NCBI RefSeq assembly: GCF_026072635.1
Contig: NZ_AP023081.1
Span: 5,762,501 to 5,826,500 of the forward strand
Length of the DNA: 64,000 nucleotides
DNA from: Pseudomonas solani
GTDB taxonomy: Bacteria; Pseudomonadota; Gammaproteobacteria; Pseudomonadales; Pseudomonadaceae
Direction of reading: 5' to 3'
Positions 17,101-24,601 of this stretch are shown piece by piece. The notes under the pieces were generated by a model. That model ran no database searches, was not told the DNA's origin, and saw nothing but the letters and a program-made list of their open reading frames with translations. Position numbers and translations under genes: made by a program. The stretch's first letter is position 1; every line of letters starts with the position of its first letter.

Positions 17101-18176
17101 ACAAGATCAAGGTGATGATCGTCGACGACTCCGCCGTCGTTCGGCAGGTACTGACCGGCAGCCTGTCCGGTCATAGCGGCATCGAGGTGATCGGGGCCGC
17201 CGCCGACCCGCTGTTCGCCCTGGAGCGGATGAACCGCAACTGGCCGGACGTGATCGTGCTGGACGTGGAGATGCCGCGCATGGACGGCATCTCCTTCCTG
17301 AAGAAGCTGATGGTGGAGCGACCCACGCCAGTGGTGATCTGCTCGACCCTGACCGAGAAAGGCGCGGCCACCACCATGGAGGCCCTGGCCGCCGGTGCTG
17401 TGGCCATCGTCACCAAGCCCCAGGGCAACCTGCGCCAGTTCCTCATCGAGGCCACCGAGGAGCTGGTGGGGGCCATCAAGGCCGCGTCACAGGCGCGCCT
17501 CAAGCGCTTGCTCGGCGCCCCCGCGTCCGCCACGCCGGCCGTGGCGCCCAAGCTCAGCGCCGACGCCATCCTGCCGGCCGGCGGGCCGGCCGCCATGACC
17601 CGCACCACCGAGCGCATCGTCGCCCTGGGCACCTCCACCGGCGGCACCCAGGCCCTGGAATACGTGCTTACCGCCCTGCCCCGGGTCTGCCCGGGCATCG
17701 TCATCGTCCAGCACATGCCGGAAAAATTCACCGCGGCCTTCGCCGCACGGCTGGACGGCCTCTGCCAGATCGAGGTGCGCGAGGCGCGCCACGGCGACCG
17801 GGTGATTCCCGGCCGCGCGCTGATTGCCCCCGGTGGCCGCCACATGCTGCTCAAGCGCAACGGCGCGCAATACGTGGTGGACATCGTCGACGGGCCGCCG
17901 GTGTCCCGCCACAAGCCCTCGGTGGATGTGCTATTCCGCTCCACGGCCCGCGCCGCCGGCGCCAACGCCACCGGCATCATCATGACCGGCATGGGCGATG
18001 ACGGTGCCCGAGGCCTGCGGGAAATGTACGAAGCCGGCGCCTACACGTTGGGGCAGGACGAGGCCACCTGCGTGGTCTACGGCATGCCCAAGGAAGCCCG
18101 CAAGCTGGACGCGGTGCGACGGGAAATCCCCCTGGAGCAGATCCCGGCCCAGATTTTGAGGGGCGACCGCCCCTGA
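17097..18176 (+). CDS. cheB: Chemotaxis methylesterase/response regulator CheB
   Basis: Phosphorylation-activated methylesterase, 359 aa, starting in the cheD stop. The receiver has phospho-acceptor Asp56 (VIVLDVEMPRMDG) and KP (IVTKPQG). The methylesterase triad is Ser180 (GTSTGGTQALE), His206 (VIVQHMPEKFT) and an aspartate at 301-302 (MTGMGDDGARG). SRHKPSVDVLF is typical of the family. With CheR and CheD it completes the adaptation module. Confidence 0.96.
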   Translation: MNKIKVMIVDDSAVVRQVLTGSLSGHSGIEVIGAAADPLFALERMNRNWPDVIVLDVEMPRMDGISFLKKLMVERPTPVVICSTLTEKGAATTMEALAAGAVAIVTKPQGNLRQFLIEATEELVGAIKAASQARLKRLLGAPASATPAVAPKLSADAILPAGGPAAMTRTTERIVALGTSTGGTQALEYVLTALPRVCPGIVIVQHMPEKFTAAFAARLDGLCQIEVREARHGDRVIPGRALIAPGGRHMLLKRNGAQYVVDIVDGPPVSRHKPSVDVLFRSTARAAGANATGIIMTGMGDDGARGLREMYEAGAYTLGQDEATCVVYGMPKEARKLDAVRREIPLEQIPAQILRGDRP

Positions 18177-18200
18177 GTTCGTGGCCCGGCGATGCGCAGT

Positions 18201-18225
18201 CGGCGACTTCCCCACTCGGTCGCCG
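18201..18225. other. Hairpin between cheB and the PAS-MCP gene
   Basis: CGGCGAC (18201-18207) and GTCGCCG (18219-18225) form a perfect 7-bp stem with an 11-nt loop in the 125-nt gap. No T-run follows, so it is at best a weak or processed end. Confidence 0.35.
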
Positions 18226-18301
18226 GTGCCGCTGGGCCCTTTGGAATCCGGGTGTGCGTGTAGCCCCCCACACGCCCGACGCCACCTTGGAGCGACGTGA
18301 A

Positions 18302-19627
18302 ATGATCCTGTTCAGTGCAACCCTGAAAAACGAACTGGCCAGGTGCCAGGATGAACTGGCCACGGCACACGCCCTGCGCGACGCGCTGGACCGCTCCCAG
18401 GCCATCATCGAGTTCCTGCCCGACGGCACCATCGTCGCGGCCAACGACAACTTCCTGCGCACCATGGGCTACCGCCTGGACGAGATCTCCGGCCGGCACC
18501 ACCGCCTGTTCTGCGAACCCGCGCTGGCCGACAGCGCCGAATACCGGCGCTTCTGGGAGCGGCTGGCCCAGGGCGAATTCATCCGCGAGCGTTTCCTGCG
18601 GCTGGACAAGCAGGGGCACGATGTGTGGCTGGAGGCCACCTACAACCCGGTACGCGACGCCAGCGGGCGGGTCACCAAGGTGATCAAGCTGGCCACCGAC
18701 ATCAGCGCCAACCTCATGCACGAACATGAGGAGGACGCGATCATCAATGCCCTCAACCGCTCCATGGCGGTCATCGAATTCAACCCGGCCGGCGAGGTGG
18801 TCGCCGCCAACGAGAACTTCCTCGCGGTGACGGGCTATCGCACGCAGGATGTCGTCGGCAAGCACCATCGGATCTTCTGTTCGAGGGAGGAAGCCGGCAA
18901 CCCCGGCTACCAGCAGTTCTGGCAGCGCCTGAACCGGGGCGAGTACGTCAGCGGTCGCTTCGAACGGCGTAACAGCCACGGTGGCGTCATCTGGCTGGAG
19001 GCCAGCTACAACCCGGTCTTCGACACCCGCGGCAAGCTGTACAAGATCGTCAAGTTCGCCTCCGACATCACCATCGAGGTGCTCGAGCAGCAGGCCGAGT
19101 CCGAAGCGGCCCACGTGGCGTACGAGACCGCTCAGCAGACCGACGCCGAGGCCCAGGGTGGCGCAGAAGTGGTCAATCGCACCGTGGCGCTGGTCCAGGG
19201 CATCGCCGGGGAGCTGAACCATGCCGCCGAGCGGATCGGCGCCGTGAGCCAGCAGTCCGACGTGATCAACAGCATCGTACAGTCCATCCGTGGCATCGCC
19301 GACCAGACCAACCTGCTGGCCCTCAACGCCGCCATCGAAGCGGCGCGCGCCGGTGAGCAAGGCCGTGGCTTCGCGGTGGTGGCGGACGAGGTGCGCAACC
19401 TCGCCGCACGCACCGCACGGGCCACCGAGGAGATTGTCGAGGTGGTCAAGCGCAACCATGAGCTGGCCCAGGAAGCCGTCGGCAGCATGCGCGAGAGCTG
19501 CGAGAAGGTGGACCAGGGTGTACGCCTGGCCAACGAGGCGGGCCGGGCCATCCAGAGCATCCAGGAGGGAGCCCAGCGGGTCGTGGACACCATCCAGCGC
19601 TTCACCCGCACGCTGCGGGGCCACTGA
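18302..19627 (+). CDS. Soluble two-PAS chemoreceptor, BdlA-like
   Basis: Cytoplasmic MCP of 441 aa with no membrane segment and no HAMP. Two tandem PAS domains of the Aer/BdlA type lie at about residues 30-145 (SQAIIEFLPDGTIVAANDNF, GYRLDEISGRHHRLFC) and 150-265 (NRSMAVIEFNPAGEVVAANE, GKHHRIFCS, WLEASYNPVFD). The signalling hairpin follows (QTNLLALNAAIEAARAGEQG). This architecture and the repeated HHR(L/I)FC motif match BdlA, the P. aeruginosa biofilm-dispersion protein, in which heme or redox cofactors have been proposed. ATG at 18302 is preceded only by GGAGCGACGTGAA. It is the last gene of the chemosensory cluster. Confidence 0.88.
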   Translation: MILFSATLKNELARCQDELATAHALRDALDRSQAIIEFLPDGTIVAANDNFLRTMGYRLDEISGRHHRLFCEPALADSAEYRRFWERLAQGEFIRERFLRLDKQGHDVWLEATYNPVRDASGRVTKVIKLATDISANLMHEHEEDAIINALNRSMAVIEFNPAGEVVAANENFLAVTGYRTQDVVGKHHRIFCSREEAGNPGYQQFWQRLNRGEYVSGRFERRNSHGGVIWLEASYNPVFDTRGKLYKIVKFASDITIEVLEQQAESEAAHVAYETAQQTDAEAQGGAEVVNRTVALVQGIAGELNHAAERIGAVSQQSDVINSIVQSIRGIADQTNLLALNAAIEAARAGEQGRGFAVVADEVRNLAARTARATEEIVEVVKRNHELAQEAVGSMRESCEKVDQGVRLANEAGRAIQSIQEGAQRVVDTIQRFTRTLRGH

Positions 19628-19728
19628 GCAGGCCCGAGCCCCCCGGCACGGTCCAGGGGCCACCCGGCGGCACGCAGCATCGCTCTCGGGTACGAGGTGA
19701 AAACAGGAAGGGTTGTCGCTGGAAGGCA

Positions 19729-19754
19729 ATCACCCGCCCAGACGGGCGGGTGAT
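19729..19754. terminator. Convergent bidirectional hairpin terminator
   Basis: ATCACCCGCCC (19729-19739) and GGGCGGGTGAT (19744-19754) form a perfect 11-bp stem with loop AGAC, midway between the converging PAS-MCP gene and tagQ. No long T-run is present on either side, as is common at high GC. Confidence 0.75.
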
Positions 19755-19787
19755 GCAGGCGGCGGGCTGGAGGGGCCTGCCGAGGGG

Positions 19788-20765
19788 TCAGGCCTTGGAG
19801 GCGCAGCTGGCCGGGGCCCAGTCACCCATGTCGGGGCTGTTGCACACATCGCTGACCATGGTCTGGCCACGGCTGGCGACTTTCTGGCTTTCGGCGCGCT
19901 TGGCTTCGGCCTGTTGCAGGGTGCGCTCGGTGCTCACCGCTTCCTTCGGCACGGCCTTGGCAGTGGCGGTGGTCTTCTTCGGCGGCGTGGTGGTCTTGGA
20001 CGTGGTGGTCTTGGTGTTGGTCTTGGTCGTGGTCTTGGTGGTAGCCGGGGTGACCGGCGTCTCGGCAGCGACGACCTGGCTCACGTCCTTGCGCTCGACA
20101 CCGACGGTCTGCAGGTCTTTCTCGTAGGCCTGGGTGTAGGTGTTGATGTTCTCGCCGGCACGGCCGTCGACGGCCGCCATCAGGGCGTTGGTTTCGTTCA
20201 GCCCGCTGACGATCTCGGCCAGGCGCAGGCGGCCTTCGGTCTCGCTGACGGTCTTGGCCTTGCGCGAGGCCTGCAGCGAGGCGAACTCGCGCTGGTAGCA
20301 GTTCTGCGCGGCGCTGGCGTACTGGATGCTGCGGTCGATCTCGCCGCTGCTGCGATCGATGTCGCTGGCGTAGGAGGCAATGCGCGCGTTGTCGTCGGCG
20401 ATCTGCTGCTGACGGGCGCTGTAGTAACCCGCTGCGCCGCCTACCAGGGCACCGCCCGCTGCGCCGATCAGCGCGTTGCGGCCGGCGTGGTCACCGCCGG
20501 AAAGGCCACCCGCCAGGGCGCCGATCACGCCGCCGGCGATGGCACCGGTGGCGACCGACTGGGTCATCGCCTGGTCGGAGGCGCGCAGCTGGCTGACCGG
20601 CTGGTAGCACTGCGGGTAGTACTCGGCCTTGGTGCTGGCCGCGACCTTGGAGCTGGGGGAGCCCATCCCGGCGCAGCCGGTGAGCAGCACGCTGGTGCAG
20701 GTGACGGCGGTGAACAGTGCGGTGCGTACTGCGGAAAATGCGGGAATGTTACGTGGGGTTGCCAT
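19788..20765 (-). CDS. tagQ: T6SS-associated outer-membrane lipoprotein TagQ
   Basis: Predicted lipoprotein of 325 aa with lipobox LLTGC at about residues 27-31. Mature features are EYYPQCYQPVSQLRASD, a glycine-zipper stretch (about 70-115, AGGVIGALAGGLSGGD, GAAGGALVGGAAGYYS), a helical central part, a Thr/Lys-rich low-complexity linker (about 235-265) and a Cys-containing tail ending DMGDWAPASC. In P. aeruginosa TagQ anchors TagR at the outer membrane in the PpkA-activating pathway. Its place after tagR, tagS, tagT and ppkA supports the name. A 138-bp repeat separates it from tagR. Confidence 0.75.
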   Translation of the reverse strand: MATPRNIPAFSAVRTALFTAVTCTSVLLTGCAGMGSPSSKVAASTKAEYYPQCYQPVSQLRASDQAMTQSVATGAIAGGVIGALAGGLSGGDHAGRNALIGAAGGALVGGAAGYYSARQQQIADDNARIASYASDIDRSSGEIDRSIQYASAAQNCYQREFASLQASRKAKTVSETEGRLRLAEIVSGLNETNALMAAVDGRAGENINTYTQAYEKDLQTVGVERKDVSQVVAAETPVTPATTKTTTKTNTKTTTSKTTTPPKKTTATAKAVPKEAVSTERTLQQAEAKRAESQKVASRGQTMVSDVCNSPDMGDWAPASCASKA

Positions 20766-20797
20766 GGTCGATGCTCTCGTTCTTGAGTTTGTCTAAC

Positions 20798-20935
20798 AAG
20801 CCGCTGAGAAGCTATCTGCGTTGCCATCGCAGCGTTGAAAACAGTCTCGAAATGCTCATCTACAGCTCGTAGACTCCGCTTTCTCGCCTGCTTTCGCCTT
20901 GCGCTGGCGGCCTCGCTTACGCTTCTCAGTGGCTT
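20798..20935. repeat. 138-bp intergenic repeat bounded by inverted repeats, between tagR and tagQ
   Basis: AAGCCGCTGAGAAGC (20798-20812) and GCTTCTCAGTGGCTT (20921-20935) are inverted repeats with one mismatch. The interior (GTTTTCAACGCTGCGATGG on the minus strand, TCATCTACAGCTCGTAGAC) resembles, from memory, a common pseudomonad intergenic repeat unit. It fills most of the tagR-tagQ gap and codes for nothing obvious. Confidence 0.6.
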
Positions 20936-20992
20936 GCCAATCCATTAAGGCTTCACGGAAGCCACCTAAAACGCCGTCCTTGTAGCGCGGCC

Positions 20993-22690
20993 TCAGGGGC
21001 CGAGCAGTTCTTTCAGAATCGCTTCCGGGTCCGCCCTGCGCTGCTGACGATACTCGCCCACATGCTTGACGAAAAGCGTGGCGCGCGTCACGAGACTCTT
21101 GCCCAGCACCGGGTTGCGATTGAGTTCTTCTTTGGTCCGCTGGAACTGCGCCTGGATCACCGCATCGGTATAGCGAGTACCGGTCGCCAGGTTGTCAATA
21201 TAGATCGCCACGGCGCCGTCGAGTGCCGTTTTACCGTTGGCCATCGCACTCTCGTAAAGCTTGACCGAGGCTTCGTCCTTGGCGGTCTTCGCCTGGTCAC
21301 GGCTCTTCTTCAGGTTGGTCAGGCGGATGTTGTAGTTGTTGATGGTCTCGGCCACCAGTGCAGCGGACTGGATCAGGTTGCCCGCCGCCTCTTCGCGCTG
21401 CTTGGCGATCAGCGAAATGTTGCGCTTGAGCTCCTCGTTGACCAGCGCCAGGCGCCCCTGCAATTCGGTGTCGGTGCTGCCGGCGATGATGCTGTCGAGC
21501 AGTTGGGTCGGGTCCTGGTCGTCGGCGATCTCATCGGTGAGCGAGGAGGCGCGGCCCTCGGCCTTCCACTGCTCGAACAGGTCCTTGTAGCGCGAACGCG
21601 GCGCCGACAGCGCGCCGATGGCGACGCGGAAGCCGGTGGTCTCGTTCTGCTGCTCGGTGCCGTCGGCGGCGAACAGCGGGTACTCGCGACGCATGCCGGT
21701 GAACAGGGTCATCTCCCCTTCCAGGTAGTTGCCGCCCTTGACCACGAAGCCGCCGTAGGTGCCCTGCCGACGCCCGGCATGCACCAGCTGGAAGGATTCC
21801 TGGACCATCTCGGCGGCGTTGCCGATGACGTCGAACAGGCCGATGGGGTTGGGCTTCTTCAAGCCGATGGGCAGCAGGCGCGCGGCCTGGCCGGTGCCAC
21901 CGGCGACCTGGTTGTACACCGCCCAGTCGCCCAGCGGGCCGTCACCCTCGGCGCCTTCCTGCTTGCGCGGGAACAGCCGTGCTTCCAGCTCCTGGCGGCT
22001 CACCGCATGGGCGCCACGGGCGGCGAACTCCCATTCCACTTCGGTGGGCAGGCGCACGAAACCGACGCCGCCGTCCTCGGCCTTGCTGCCACGCCCGCTG
22101 ATGGGCAGCAGGTCGCGGTGGTTCTTCAGCAGCCAGGCGCTGTACACGGCGCCGAAACGCTCGGCCTCGAAGCGCGACAGCTTGACCTTGGGCAGACGCG
22201 AAGCCATACCCGCCGGTGCCGGCTCGCAGGCCGGCGCCTCACCCTGGCCGGCCAGGGAGGCCGCCTGGGCCATCACCAGGTCGTACTGGCGCTGGGTCAC
22301 CTCGTACTTGCCGACGAAGTACAGCATCGGCTTCAGCGGCGTGCCCTTCTCCGGCTTCGGCAGGCTGCCGGAAAGCTTGGCCTGCCAGTCCTTGGACAGG
22401 TCGGACAGGGTGAACTGGCCGTTGATGTAGTCGCGGCGATAACCGGAGATGAACGACTGCTGGTAGCCGGTCTCGCTCTCGCTGAAGGGGTAGCCGAGGC
22501 TCACTTCACGGTCGTCCAGGGTGCCCTTGGCCAGCACGTAGACGTAGCGGAAGACCATCTCGCCATCGCAGGGCAGCGGCAGGCTGACGTCGTCCGGCAG
22601 CGGCTTGGGGTTGTACAGCGGGTCCGGGTCGGCGTGCGCCGAGGCCACCGCCAGGGACAGTGAGAATGCGACTGTCAGCAACTTAAACAT
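20993..22690 (-). CDS. tagR: TagR, periplasmic FGE-like activator of PpkA signalling
   Basis: A 565-aa exported protein. ATG complementary to 22688-22690 begins a clear signal peptide (MFKLLTVAFSLSLAVASAHA). The central region is a formylglycine-generating-enzyme/sulfatase-modifying-factor domain (YFVGKYEVTQRQYDLVM, FVRLPTEVEWEFAARG, NPIGLFDVIGNAAEMVQESF, VVKGGNYLEGE, TGFRVAIG). A long helical C-terminal tail (about 410-565) follows. In P. aeruginosa TagR acts in the periplasm upstream of PpkA and needs TagQ for outer-membrane localisation. It overlaps the tagS stop by 8 nt. Confidence 0.92.
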   Translation of the reverse strand: MFKLLTVAFSLSLAVASAHADPDPLYNPKPLPDDVSLPLPCDGEMVFRYVYVLAKGTLDDREVSLGYPFSESETGYQQSFISGYRRDYINGQFTLSDLSKDWQAKLSGSLPKPEKGTPLKPMLYFVGKYEVTQRQYDLVMAQAASLAGQGEAPACEPAPAGMASRLPKVKLSRFEAERFGAVYSAWLLKNHRDLLPISGRGSKAEDGGVGFVRLPTEVEWEFAARGAHAVSRQELEARLFPRKQEGAEGDGPLGDWAVYNQVAGGTGQAARLLPIGLKKPNPIGLFDVIGNAAEMVQESFQLVHAGRRQGTYGGFVVKGGNYLEGEMTLFTGMRREYPLFAADGTEQQNETTGFRVAIGALSAPRSRYKDLFEQWKAEGRASSLTDEIADDQDPTQLLDSIIAGSTDTELQGRLALVNEELKRNISLIAKQREEAAGNLIQSAALVAETINNYNIRLTNLKKSRDQAKTAKDEASVKLYESAMANGKTALDGAVAIYIDNLATGTRYTDAVIQAQFQRTKEELNRNPVLGKSLVTRATLFVKHVGEYRQQRRADPEAILKELLGP

Positions 22691-23885
22691 CACGTAATCC
22701 TTCCGAAGCTTCGATTCGGGCCGCACGCCAGCCACCGGTGGCCGCAGCCAATGCGCTGCAGGCCAGGGTCGCCAGCAACGCCAGCAGGTAATGGGAGAAC
22801 AGCAGGCGGCAGGCGGATTCGCCCGCCGCCGACTGGAACAAGTGGTTGAGCCCGGTCTCGGCGGCGAGGTACAGCACGCCCGCCAGGGCCAGGCTGAAGG
22901 TGCCGGTGTAGAGCGCCTGCAGCACCACGAAGCCGACCAGTGCGGCGGTGGAGAAGCCCAGCAGGCGCAGCACCGAGAGTTCGCGGCGCTTGCGCTCCAC
23001 CGCCGCCAGGGTGCTGGCGGCCATGGCGGCGAAGGCACCGGCCAGGGCCAGCCCGGCGATGATCCAGAACACCAGGGTGAGGTTGCGGCTCAATGAACGC
23101 ACCTGGGCGATGGCTTCGGCCTGGGTGGCGACTTCCTGATCGTGTTCGGCGAAGTGCAGGCGCAGGGTCTCCACGGCATCGAGGTCGCGGGCATAGAGGC
23201 GGAAGCCGGGGTAGACCCGCGCCCGTGTGCCGGCGGCTTCGCGGCCCGGCCAGCCGAAGCGCTCCACGGCCAGGCCGTCGCGGTAGTCCTCCACCGCTTC
23301 CAGCAGGTCCAGTCGGGCGAACAGGGCCTGGCGCTGGAAGACCTCCAGGGGCAGCACCGCCTTCACCTTCACGCGGGTGCGCTGGTATTCGGGCGTGCCG
23401 GAAACCGAGCGGCCGAAGGCAGCGGTGAGCTCGTCGCCCACCTTCACGCCCAGGCGCTCGGCGGCGCGCTGGCTGAGCACCACCTCGCCGCTGCCCCGGG
23501 GCAGCTGCTCGGCTGGCACCAACGGGTCGCCTTCGGCGGTGGGCACCATCTCCACGGTCAGTGGCTGACTGCCGCCGTCAGCGTGCAGGTCAACGGTGGC
23601 GGCGATCTGCCGGGTACGCGGCACCACGAAGGCCACTTCGGGGCGCACGGCCAGCGCGGCGATGCTGTCGAGGTTGTAGCGGGCGCCGCCCAGGGGAATC
23701 ACCTCGCGCACGGCGGGGTCGCGCTCCAGGCGTTCGGTCAGGGTACTGACCAGGCCGTGCTTGAGGCCGAAGAGCACCAGCAGCGGAGCCACCACGGCCA
23801 CCAGCGCGAGCACCGCACAGGCCGAGAGCCGCGCCTCGTTGCGGTAGTCGTGCCAGGCCAGCGTGGCGAGCAGCCCCTTGCGCAT
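22683..23885 (-). CDS. tagS: TagS, ABC transporter permease (FtsX/MacB type)
   Basis: A 400-aa FtsX-family permease. It has an N-terminal membrane helix (about 20-42), a large extracytoplasmic domain (about 45-265), then three further helices at about 265-290, 312-335 and 355-380. The motif VERKRRELSVLRLLGFS is the coupling loop. It starts in the tagT stop (ATGA) and its end overlaps tagR. With TagT it forms the inner-membrane complex that acts in PpkA activation in P. aeruginosa. No transported substrate is known. Confidence 0.92.
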   Translation of the reverse strand: MRKGLLATLAWHDYRNEARLSACAVLALVAVVAPLLVLFGLKHGLVSTLTERLERDPAVREVIPLGGARYNLDSIAALAVRPEVAFVVPRTRQIAATVDLHADGGSQPLTVEMVPTAEGDPLVPAEQLPRGSGEVVLSQRAAERLGVKVGDELTAAFGRSVSGTPEYQRTRVKVKAVLPLEVFQRQALFARLDLLEAVEDYRDGLAVERFGWPGREAAGTRARVYPGFRLYARDLDAVETLRLHFAEHDQEVATQAEAIAQVRSLSRNLTLVFWIIAGLALAGAFAAMAASTLAAVERKRRELSVLRLLGFSTAALVGFVVLQALYTGTFSLALAGVLYLAAETGLNHLFQSAAGESACRLLFSHYLLALLATLACSALAAATGGWRAARIEASEGLRDV

Positions 23886-24601
23886 CAGCCGGCCTCCGCC
23901 AGGGTGGCGGTGACGCCGCCGTCGACGCCGCGTTGCAGCGCCAGGGGCAAGGGGGTCAGGCCGGCGCGGGCGGCCAGGGCCTGGTCGTGGGTCGCCACCA
24001 CCAGGCACAGGTCGTGGGCGCGGGCCTGTTCCACCAGCAGCTGCATCACCCGCTCGGCGTTGATGGGGTCGAGGGACGCGGTGGGCTCGTCGGCCAGCAG
24101 CAGGCGCGGGCGGTGGGCCAGGGCACGGGCGATGCCGACGCGCTGGCGTTGCCCCACCGAGAGTGCCGATGGGCGCTTGCCGAGCTGGTCGGCGATTTCC
24201 AGGTGGGTCGCCAGGTGGCGCACCGTGTCGTCGTCGGGCATGCCCAGCAACGCGCGGGACAGGCCGATATTGCCGGCCACATCGAGATAACCCAGCAGGC
24301 CGCCGGTCTGCAGCACGTAGCCGATGCCGCGACCGCGCAGGGCCGCCAGTTCGTCGTTGCGACCCTGCCGCCAGAGCGCGGTGACATCGCGCACGCGCCC
24401 GTCCAGCTCGCATTCCATCACCCCGCCGGCATCCGGCGAGAGGATCAGCGCCAGCAGGTCGAGCACCGTGCTCTTGCCACTGCCGCTGGGGCCGACCAGG
24501 GCCAGGCGTTGCCCGGCGCGCAGGTCCAGCCTGGGGATTTCCAGGCTGTAGCGCTGGGCGCCCTGCCCCCGCGTCTTGCGCAGGTCGCGAAGCCTGAGCA
24601 T
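23885..24601 (-). CDS. tagT: TagT, ABC transporter ATPase
   Basis: A 238-aa LolD/MacB-type ATPase and the partner of TagS. Walker A is residues 37-45 (GPSGSGKST), the signature is LSVGQRQRVGIARAL, Walker B is LLLADEPTASLD and the switch histidine lies in VVATHDQ. The start is fixed by the ATG overlapping the ppkA stop (ATGA across 24599-24603). Sequence further upstream in this frame is ppkA shadow. Confidence 0.94.
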   Translation of the reverse strand: MLRLRDLRKTRGQGAQRYSLEIPRLDLRAGQRLALVGPSGSGKSTVLDLLALILSPDAGGVMECELDGRVRDVTALWRQGRNDELAALRGRGIGYVLQTGGLLGYLDVAGNIGLSRALLGMPDDDTVRHLATHLEIADQLGKRPSALSVGQRQRVGIARALAHRPRLLLADEPTASLDPINAERVMQLLVEQARAHDLCLVVATHDQALAARAGLTPLPLALQRGVDGGVTATLAEAG

